Of a DNA stretch of 64,000 bases, positions 48,491-61,349 are shown piece after piece; position 1 is the first letter of the stretch, and each line of letters begins with the position of its first letter. Source of the stretch: Bombus terrestris (Eukaryota > Arthropoda > Insecta > Hymenoptera > Apidae); assembly GCF_910591885.1 (NCBI RefSeq), contig NC_063271.1, positions 21,777,334-21,841,333 of the forward strand, given 5' to 3'. The notes under the pieces were generated by a model that searched no databases, had not been told where the DNA came from, and saw only the letters and a list, made by a program, of their open reading frames with translations. The position numbers were made by a program, and so were the translations under genes.

Positions 48491-49890
48491 AACGTTATAT
48501 ACTATTACGTAATAGCGTATAACGTTATATAGTATTACCATATCACGTATAACGTTATATACTATTACGTACTATCGTATAACGTTATATAATATTACTA
48601 TATAACGTATAACGTTATATGCTATTACTATATAACGTATAACGATATATACTATTACGTATTAACGTATAACGTTATATAGTATTACCATATCACGTAT
48701 AACGTTGTATAATATTACGTACTAACGTATAACGTTATATTCTATTACGTAATAACGTATAACGTTATATAGTATTGCCATATCACGTATAACGTTGTAT
48801 ATTATTACGTACTAACGTATAACGTTATATACTATTACTATATAACGTATAACGTTATATACTATTACTATATAACGTATAACGTTATATACTATTACTA
48901 TATACCGCATAACGTTATATAATATTACTATATAACGCATAACGTTATATACTATTACTATATAACGCATAACGTTATATAATATTACTATATAACGTAT
49001 AACGTTATATACTATTACTATATAACGTATAACGTTATATACTATTACTATATAACGTATATCGCTATATACTATTACTATATAACGTATAACGATATAT
49101 ACTATTACGTATTAACGTATAACGTTAGATAGTATTACCATATCACGTATAACGTTGTATAGTATTACGTACTAACGTATGACGTTATATACTATTACTA
49201 TATAACGTATAACGTTATATACTATTACTATATAACGTATAACGTTATATACTATTACTATATAACGTATAACGTTATATACTATTACTATATAACGTAT
49301 AACGATATATACTATTACGTATTAACGTATAACGTTATATAGTTTTACCATATCACGTATAACGTTGTATACTATTACGTAATAACGTATAACGTTATAT
49401 TCTATTACGTAATAACGTATAACGTTACATAGTATTGCCATATCACGTATAACGTTGTATATTATTACGTACTAACGTATAACGTTATATACTATTACTA
49501 TATAACGTATAACGTTATATACTATTACTATATAACGTATAACGTTCTATACTATTACTATATAACGCATAACGTTATATAATATTACTATATAACGTAT
49601 AACGTTATATACTATTACTATATAACGTATAACGTTATATACTATTACTATATAACGTATAACGTTATATACTATTACTATATAACGCATAACGTTATAT
49701 AATATTACTCTATAACGTATAACGTTATATACTATTACTATATAACGTATAACGTTATATACTATTACTATATAACGCATAACGTTATATACTATTACTA
49801 TATAACGTATAACGTTATATACTATTACTATATAACGTATAACGTTATATACTATTACTATATAACGTATAACGTTATATACTATTACTA
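47700..49890 (+). repeat. 2.2-kb block repeated at 53.9 kb
   Basis: This block matches 53,850-56,040 at offset 6,150. Shared features are the TATAATGTAT monomer, two TATCGCTATA monomers, a type B module, ATATACCGCA, TAACGTTACA near 49,421, TAACGTTCTA near 49,541 and an ATTACTC monomer near 49,710. Offset falls to 6,120 past about 49,890 because one canonical unit is missing in the right copy. Confidence 0.88.
47731..48060 (+). repeat. ATG-bearing variant module, first of six copies
   Basis: A CpG to TpG change turns TATAACGTAT into TATAATGTAT and creates an ATG at 47,735. The same change, with the same following monomers, occurs near 50,405, 50,975, 52,865, 53,885 and 63,245. Five copies share the whole 318-base frame to a TAG in TAATAGCG; the copy at 50,975 departs after eight monomers. 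The frame encodes only a Tyr/Ile decapeptide repeat and has no sign of coding constraint. The six copies trace spread of one point mutation within 47-64 kb; it is absent to the left. Confidence 0.88.
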
Positions 49891-51209
49891 TATAACGTAT
49901 AACGATATATACTATTACGTATTAACGTATAACGTTATATAGTATTACCATATCACGTATGACGTTGTATATTATTACGTACCAACGTATAACGTTATAT
50001 ACTATTACTATATAACGTATAACGTTATATACTATTACTATATAACGTATAGCGTTATATACTATTACTATATAACGTATAGCGTTATATACTATTACTA
50101 TATAACGTATAACGTTATATACTATTACTATATACCGCATAACGTTATATAATATTACTATATAACGCATAACGTTATATACTATTACTATATAACGTAT
50201 AACGTTATATACTATTGCTATATAACGTATAACGTTATATACTATTACTATATAACGCATAACGTTATATAATATTACTATATAACGTATAACGTTATAT
50301 ACTATTACTATATAACGTATAACGTTATATACTATTACTATATAACGTATAACGATATATACTATTACGTATTAACGTATAACGTTATATACTATTACTA
50401 TATAATGTATAACGTTATATACTATTACTATATAACGTATAACGTTATATACTGTTACTATATAACGTATAACGATATATACTATTACGTATTAACGTAT
50501 AACGTTATATACTATTACGTACTAACGTATAACGTTATATACTATTACTATATAACGTATATCGCTATATACTATTACTATATAACGTATATCGCTATAT
50601 ACTATTACTATATAACGTATAACGATATATACTGTTACTATATAACGTATAACGATATATACTATTACGTATTAACGTATAACGTTATATACCATTACGT
50701 AATAGCGTATAACGTTATATAGTATTACCATATCACGTATAACGTTGTATATTATTACGTACTAACGTATAACGTTATATACTATTACTATATAACGTAT
50801 AACGTTATATACTATTACTATATAACGTATAACGTTATATACTATTGCTATATAACGTATAACGTTATATACTATGACTATATACCGCATAACGTTATAT
50901 AATATTACTATATAACGCATAACGTTATATACTATTACGTATTAACGTATAACGTTATATACTATTACTATATAATGTATAACGTTATATACTATTACTA
51001 TATAACGTATAACGTTATATACTGTTACTATATAACGTATAACGATATATACTATTACGTATTAACGTATAACGTTATATACTATTACGTACTAACGTAT
51101 AACGTTATATACTATTACTATATAACGTATATCGCTATATACTATTACTATATAACGTATAACGTTATATACTATTACTATATAACGCATAACGTTATAT
51201 AATATTACT

Positions 51210-53240
51210 ATATAACGTATAACGTTATATACTATTACTATATAACGTATAACGTTATATACTATTACGTATTAACGTATAACGTTATATAGTATTACCA
51301 TATCACGTATAACGTTGTATATTATTACGTACTAACGTATAACGTTATATACTATTACTATATAACGTATAACGTTATATACTATTACTATATAACGTAT
51401 AACGTTATATACTATTGCTATATAACGTATAACGTTATATACTATGACTATATACCGCATAACGTTATATAATATTACTATATAACGCATAACGTTATAT
51501 ACTATTACTATATAACGTATAACGTTATATACTATTACTATATAACGTATAACGTTATATACTATTACTATATAACGTATAACGATATATACTATTCCGT
51601 ACTATCGTATAACGTTATATACTATTACTATATAACGCATAACGTTATATGCTATTACTATATAACGCATAACGTTATATACTATTACTATATAACGCAT
51701 AACGTTATATAATATTACTATATAACGCATAACGTTATATACTATTACTATATAACGCATAACGTTATATAATATTACTATATAACGTATAACGTTATAT
51801 ACTATTACTATATAACGTATAACGTTATATACTATTACTATATAACGCATAACGTTATATACTATTACTATATAACGCATAACGTTATATAATATTACTA
51901 TATAACGTATAACGTTATATACTATTACTATATAACGTATAACGTTATATACTATTACTATATAACGTATAACGTTATATACTATTACTATATAACGTAT
52001 AACGTTATATACTATTACTATATAACGTATAACGTTATATACTATTACTATATAACGTATAACGTTATATACTATTGCTATATAACGTATAACGTTATAT
52101 ACTATTACTATATAACGTATAACGATATATACTATGACGTATTAACGTATAACGTTATATACTATTACGTAATAGCGTATAACGTTATATAGTATTACCA
52201 TATCACGTATAACGTTGTATATTATTACGTACTAACGTATAACGTTATATACTATTACTATATAACGTATAACGTTATATACTATTACTATATAACGTAT
52301 AACGTTATATACTATTACTATATAACGTATAACGTTATATCCTATGACTATATACCGCATAACGTTATATAATATTACTATATAACGCATAACGTTATAT
52401 ACTATTACTATATAACGTATAACGTTATATACTATTACTATATAACGTATAACGTTATATACTATTACTATATAACGTATAACGATATATACTATTCCGT
52501 ACTATCGTATAACGTTATATACTATTACTATATAACGCATAACGTTATATACTATTACTATATAACGTATAACGTTATATACTATTACTATATAACGTAT
52601 AACGTTATATACTATTACTATATAACGCATAACGTTATATAATATTACTATATAACGTATAACGTTATATACTATTACTATATAACGTATAACGTTATAT
52701 ACTATTACTATATAACGCATAACGTTATATAATATTACTATATAACGTATAACGTTATATACTATTACTAAATAACGTATAACGTTATATACTATTACTA
52801 TATAACGTATAACGATATATACTATTACGTATTAACGTATAACGTTATATACTATTACTATATAATGTATAACGTTATATACTATTACTATATAACGTAT
52901 AACGTTATATACTGTTACTATATAACGTATAACGATATATACTATTACGTATTAACGTATAACGTTATATACTATTACGTACTAACGTATAACGTTATAT
53001 ACTATTACTATATAACGTATATCGCTATATACTATTACTATATAACGTATATCGCTATATACTATTACTATATAACGTATAACGATATATACTGTTACTA
53101 TATAACGTATAACGATATATACTATTACGTATTAACGTATAACGTTATATACCATTACGTAATAGCGTATAACGTTATATAGTATTACCATATCACGTAT
53201 AACGTTGTATATTATTACGTACTAACGTATAACGTTATAT
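51210..53240 (+). repeat. 2.0-kb right-hand block, copy 2
   Basis: This is a copy of 46,080-48,110. It has a private change at 52,771, where TATAACGTAT reads AATAACGTAT. The same change is at 53,791, consistent with local duplication after the mutation. Confidence 0.87.
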
Positions 53241-54330
53241 ACTATTACTATATAACGTATAACGATATATACTATTACGTATTAACGTATAACGTTATAT
53301 ACTATTACTATATAACGTATAACGTTATATCCTATGACTATATACCGCATAACGTTATATAATATTACTATATAACGCATAACGTTATATACTATTACTA
53401 TATAACGTATAACGTTATATACTATTACTATATAACGTATAACGTTATATACTATTACTATATAACGTATAACGATATATACTATTCCGTACTATCGTAT
53501 AACGTTATATACTATTACTATATAACGCATAACGTTATATACTATTACTATATAACGTATAACGTTATATACTATTACTATATAACGTATAACGTTATAT
53601 ACTATTACTATATAACGTATAACGTTATATACTATTACTATATAACGCATAACGTTATATAATATTACTATATAACGTATAACGTTATATACTATTACTA
53701 TATAACGTATAACGTTATATACTATTACTATATAACGCATAACGTTATATAATATTACTATATAACGTATAACGTTATATACTATTACTAAATAACGTAT
53801 AACGTTATATACTATTACTATATAACGTATAACGATATATACTATTACGTATTAACGTATAACGTTATATACTATTACTATATAATGTATAACGTTATAT
53901 ACTATTACTATATAACGTATAACGTTATATACTGTTACTATATAACGTATAACGATATATACTATTACGTATTAACGTATAACGTTATATACTATTACGT
54001 ACTAACGTATAACGTTATATACTATTACTATATAACGTATATCGCTATATACTATTACTATATAACGTATATCGCTATATACTATTACTATATAACGTAT
54101 AACGATATATACTGTTACTATATAACGTATAACGATATATACTATTACGTATTAACGTATAACGTTATATACCATTACGTAATAGCGTATAACGTTATAT
54201 AGTATTACCATATCACGTATAACGTTGTATATTATTACGTACTAACGTATAACGTTATATACTATTACTATATAACGTATAACGTTATATACTATTACTA
54301 TATAACGTATAACGTTATATACTATTACTA
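52320..54330 (+). repeat. About 1-kb (33/34-monomer) tandem duplication
   Basis: The series CCTATGACT, ATATACCGCA, TACTATTCCG, TACTATCGTA, AATAACGTAT, TATAATGTAT, two TATCGCTATA monomers and a type B module occurs from about 52,320 and again from about 53,310. The offset is 990 at the left and 1,020 at the right because the second copy has one more canonical monomer near 53,580. Confidence 0.85.
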
Positions 54331-56219
54331 TATAACGCATAACGTTATATAATATTACTATATAACGTATAACGTTATATACTATTACTATATAACGTAT
54401 AACGTTATATACTATTACTATATACCGCATAACGTTATATAATATTACTATATAACGCATAACGTTATATACTATTACTATATAACGCATAACGTTATAT
54501 AATATTACTATATAACGTATAACGTTATATACTATTACTATATAACGTATAACGTTATATACTATTACTATATAACGTATATCGCTATATACTATTACTA
54601 TATAACGTATAACGATATATACTATGACGTATTAACGTATAACGTTATATACTATTACGTAATAGCGTATAACGTTATATAGTATTACCATATCACGTAT
54701 AACGTTATATACTATTACGTACTATCGTATAACGTTATATAATATTACTATATAACGTATAACGTTATATGCTATTACTATATAACGTATAACGATATAT
54801 ACTATTACGTATTAACGTATAACGTTATATAGTATTACCATATCACGTATAACGTTGTATAATATTACGTACTAACGTATAACGTTATATTCTATTACGT
54901 AATAACGTATAACGTTATATAGTATTGCCATATCACGTATAACGTTGTATATTATTACGTACTAACGTATAACGTTATATACTATTACTATATAACGTAT
55001 AACGTTATATACTATTACTATATAACGTATAACGTTATATACTATTACTATATACCGCATAACGTTATATAATATTACTATATAACGCATAACGTTATAT
55101 ACTATTACTATATAACGCATAACGTTATATAATATTACTATATAACGTATAACGTTATATACTATTACTATATAACGTATAACGTTATATACTATTACTA
55201 TATAACGTATATCGCTATATACTATTACTATATAACGTATAACGATATATACTATTACGTATTAACGTATAACGTTAGATAGTATTACCATATCACGTAT
55301 AACGTTGTATAGTATTACGTACTAACGTATGACGTTATATACTATTACTATATAACGTATAACGTTATATACTATTACTATATAACGTATAACGTTATAT
55401 ACTATTACTATATAACGTATAACGTTATATACTATTACTATATAACGTATAACGATATATACTATTACGTATTAACGTATAACGTTATATAGTTTTACCA
55501 TATCACGTATAACGTTGTATACTATTACGTAATAACGTATAACGTTATATTCTATTACGTAATAACGTATAACGTTACATAGTATTGCCATATCACGTAT
55601 AACGTTGTATATTATTACGTACTAACGTATAACGTTATATACTATTACTATATAACGTATAACGTTATATACTATTACTATATAACGTATAACGTTCTAT
55701 ACTATTACTATATAACGCATAACGTTATATAATATTACTATATAACGTATAACGTTATATACTATTACTATATAACGTATAACGTTATATACTATTACTA
55801 TATAACGTATAACGTTATATACTATTACTATATAACGCATAACGTTATATAATATTACTCTATAACGTATAACGTTATATACTATTACTATATAACGTAT
55901 AACGTTATATACTATTACTATATAACGCATAACGTTATATACTATTACTATATAACGTATAACGTTATATACTATTACTATATAACGTATAACGTTATAT
56001 ACTATTACTATATAACGTATAACGATATATACTATTACGTATTAACGTATAACGTTATATAGTATTACCATATCACGTATGACGTTGTATATTATTACGT
56101 ACCAACGTATAACGTTATATACTATTACTATATAACGTATAACGTTATATACTATTACTATATAACGTATAGCGTTATATACTATTACTATATAACGTAT
56201 AGCGTTATATACTATTACT

Positions 56220-59200
56220 ATATAACGTATAACGTTATATACTATTACTATATACCGCATAACGTTATATAATATTACTATATAACGCATAACGTTATAT
56301 ACTATTACTATATAACGTATAACGTTATATACTATTGCTATATAACGTATAACGTTATATACTATTACTATATAACGTATAACGATATATACTATTCCGT
56401 ATTAACGTATAACGTTATATACTATTACGTAATAGCGTATAACGTTATATAGTATTACCACATCACGTATAACGTTGTATATTATTACGTACTAACGTAT
56501 AACGTTATATGCTATTACTATATAACGTATAACGATATATACTATTACGTACTATCGTATAACGTTATATACTATTACTATATAACGTATAACGATATAT
56601 ATTATTACGTACTAACGTATAACGTTATATACTATTACTATATAACGTATAAAGTTATATACTATTACTATATAACGTATAACGTTATATACTATTACTA
56701 TATAACGTATAACGTTATATACTATTACTATATAACGTATAACGTTATATACTATTACTATATAACGTATAACGTTATATACTATTACTATATAACGTAT
56801 AACGATATATACCATTCCGTACTATCGTATAACGTTATATACTATTACTATATAACGCATAACGTTATATACTATTACTATATAACGTATATCGCTATAT
56901 ACTATTACTATATAACGTATAACGATATATACTATTACGTATTAACGTATAACGTTATATACCATTACGTAATAGCGTATAACGTTATATAGTATTACCA
57001 TATCACGTATAACGTTGTATATTATTACGTACTAACGTATAACGTTATATACTATTACTATATAACGTACAACGATATATACCATTCCGTACTATCGTAT
57101 AACGTTATATACTATTACTATATAACGCATAACGTTATATACTATTACTATATAACGCATAACGTTATATACTATTACTATATAACGCATAACGTTATAT
57201 ACTATTACTATATAACGCATAACGTTATATACTACTACTATATAACGCATAACGTTATATAATATTACTATATAACGTATAACGTTATATACTATTACTA
57301 TATAACGTATAACGTTATATACTATTACTATATAACGTATATCGCTATATACTATTACTATATAACGTATAACGATATATACTATGACGTATTAACGTAT
57401 AACGTTATATACTATTACGTAATAGCGTATAACGTTATATAGTATTACCATATCACGTATAACGTTATATACTATTACGTACTATCGTATAACGTTATAT
57501 AATATTACTATATAACGTATAACGTTATATACTATTACTATATAACGTATAACGATATATACTATTACGTATTAACGTATAACGTTATATAGTATTACCA
57601 TATCACGTATAACGTTGTATATTATTACGTACTAACGTATAACGTTATATACTATTACTATATAAAGTATAACGTTATATACTATTACTATATAACGTAT
57701 AACGTTATATACTATTACTATATAACGTATAACGTTATATACTATTACTATATACCGCATAACGTTATATAATATTACTATATAACGCATAACGTTATAT
57801 ACTATTACTATATAACGTATAACGTTATATACTATTGCTATATAACGTATAACGTTATATACTATTACTATATAACGTATAACCATATATACTATTCCGT
57901 ATTAACGTATAACGTTATATACTATTACGTAATAGCGTATAACGTTATATAGTATTACCACATCACGTATAACGTTGTATATTATTACGTACTAACGTAT
58001 AACGTTATATGCTATTACTATATAACGTATAACGATATATACTATTACGTACTATCGTATAACGTTATATACTATTACTATATAACGTATAACGATATAT
58101 ATTATTACGTACTAACGTATAACGTTATATACTATTACTATATAACGTATAAAGTTATATACTATTACTATATAACGTATAACGTTATATACTATTACTA
58201 TATAACGTATAACGTTATATACTATTACTATATAACGTATAACGTTATATAGTAATAGTATATAACGTATAACGTTATATACTATTACTATATAACGTAT
58301 AACGATATATACCATTCCGTACTATCGTATAACGTTATATACTATTACTATATAACGCATAACGTTATATACTATTACTATATAACGCATAACGTTATAT
58401 ACTATTACTATATAACGCATAACGTTATATAATATTACTATATAACGTATAACGTTATATACTATTACTATATAACGTATAACGTTATATACTATTACTA
58501 TATAACGTATATCGCTATATACTATTACTATATAACGTATAACGATATATAATATTACGTATTAACGTATAACGTTATATACCATTACGTAATAGCGTAT
58601 AACGTTATATAGTATTACCATATCACGTATAACGTTGTATATTATTACGTACTAACGTATAACGTTATATACTATTACTATATAACGTATAACGTTATAT
58701 ACTATTACTATATAACGTATAACGTTATATACTATTACTATATAGCGCATAACGTTATATAATATTACTATATAACGTATAACGTTATATACTATTACTA
58801 TATAACGTATAACGTTATATACTATTACTATATAACGTATAACGTTATATACTATTACTATATAACGTATAACGTTATATACTATTACTATATAACGTAT
58901 AACGTTATATACTGTTACGTAATAGCGTATAACGTTATATAGTATTGCCATATCACGTATAACGTTGTATATTATTACGTACTAACGTATAACGTTATAT
59001 ACTATAACTATATAACGTATAACGTTATATACTATTACTATATAACGTATAACGTTATATACTATTACTATATAACGTATAACGTTATATACTATTACTA
59101 TATAACGTATAACGTTATATACTATTACTATATAACGCATAACGTTATATAATATTACTATATAACGTATAACGTTATATACTATTACTATATAACGTAT

Positions 59201-59520
59201 AACGTTATATACTATTACTATATAACGCATAACGTTATATAATGTTACTATATAACGTATAACGTTATATACTATTTCTATATAACGTATAACGTTATAT
59301 ACTATTACTATATAACGTATAACGTTATATACTATTACTATATAACGTATAACGATATATACTATTACGTATTAACGTATAACGTTAGATAGTATTACCA
59401 TATCACGTATAACGCTGTATATTATTACGTACTAACGTATGACGTTATATACTATTACTATATAACGTATAACGTTATATACTATTACTATATAACGTAT
59501 AACGTTATGTACTATTACTA
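56220..59520 (+). repeat. 3.3-kb dispersed block, copy 3
   Basis: This is the third copy of the block at 5881-9240 and 31411-34710, offset about 24,810 from the latter. It carries private changes: TATAAAGTAT near 57,661, the linker flip at 58,251-58,259, ACTATAACT near 59,001 and ACTATTTCT near 59,271. Its presence inside the right-hand territory shows long-distance exchange across the array. Confidence 0.88.
58251..58259 (-). other. Inverted linker (single flip)
   Basis: The linker ACTATTACT is replaced by its exact reverse complement AGTAATAGT, while both flanking monomers keep forward orientation. The linker is bounded by the 10-bp inverted repeat ACGTTATATA and TATATAACGT, the arrangement expected to permit inversion through a hairpin or cruciform. 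I saw no other canonical linker in this state. Confidence 0.93.
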
Positions 59521-61349
59521 TATAACGTATAACGTTATATACTACTACTATATAACGTATAACGATATATACTATTACGTATTAACGTATAACGTTATAT
59601 AGTTTTACCATATCACGTATAACGTTGTATACTATTACGTAATAACGTATAACGTTATATTCTATTACGTAATAACGTATAATGTTATATAGTATTGCCA
59701 TATCACGTATAACGTTGTATATTATTACGTACTAACGTATAACGTTATATACTATTACTATATAACGTATAACGTTATATAATATTACTATATAACGCAT
59801 AACGTTATATGATATTACTATATAACGTATAACGTTATATACTTATACTATATAACGTATAACGTTATATACTATTACTATATAACGTATAACGTTATAT
59901 ACTGTTACTATATAACGTATAACGATATATACTATTACGTATTAACGTATAACGTTATATACTATTACGTACTAACGTATAACGTTATATACTATTACGT
60001 AATAGCGTATAACTTTATATAGTATTACCATATCACGTATTACGTTATATACTATTACGTACTATCGTATAACGTTATATACTATTACTATATAACGCAT
60101 AACGTTATATACTATTACTATATAACGCATAACGTTATATACTATTACTATATAACGCATAACGTTATATAATATTACTATATAACGTATAACGTTATAT
60201 ACTATTACTATATAACGTATAACGTTATATACTCTTACTATATAACGTATATCGCTATATACTATTACTATATAACGTATAACGATATATACTATTACGT
60301 ATTAACGTATAACGTTATATACTATTACTATATAACGTATAACGTTATATACTATTACTATATAACGTATAACGTTATATACTATTACTATATAACGTAT
60401 AACGTTATATACTAATACTATATAACGCATAACGTTATATAATATTACTATATAACGTATAACGTTATATACTATTACTATATAACGTATAACGTTATAT
60501 ACTATTACTATATAACGCATAACGTTATATAATATTACTATATAACGTATAACGTTATATACTATTACTATATAACGTATAACGTTATATACTATTACTA
60601 TATAACGCATAACGTTATATAATATTACTATATAACGTATAACGTTATATACTATTACTATATAACGTATAACGTTATATACTATTACTATATAACGCAT
60701 AACGTTATATAATATTACTATATAACGTATAACGTTATATACTATTACTATATAACGTATAACGTTATATACTATTACTATATAACGTATAACGATATAT
60801 ACTATTACGTATTAACGTATAACGTTAGATAGTATTACCATATCACGTATAACGTTGTATATTATTACGTACTAACGTATGACGTTATATACTATTACTA
60901 TATAACGTATAACGTTATATACTATTACTATATAACGTATAACGTTATATACTATTACTATATAACGTATAACGTTATATACTATTACTATATAACGTAT
61001 AACGATATATACTATTACGTATTAACGTATAACGTTATATAGTTTTACCATATCACGTATAACGTTGTATACTATTACGTAATAACGTATAACGTTATAT
61101 TCTATTACGTAATAACGTATAACGTTATATAGTATTGCCATATCACGTATAACGTTGTATATTATTACGTACTAACGTATAACGTTATATACTATTACTA
61201 TATAACGTATAACGTTATATACTATTACTATATAACGTATAACGTTCTATACTATTACTATATAACGCATAACGTTATATAATATTACTATATAACGTAT
61301 AACGTTATATACTATTACTATATAACGTATAACGTTATATAATATTACT

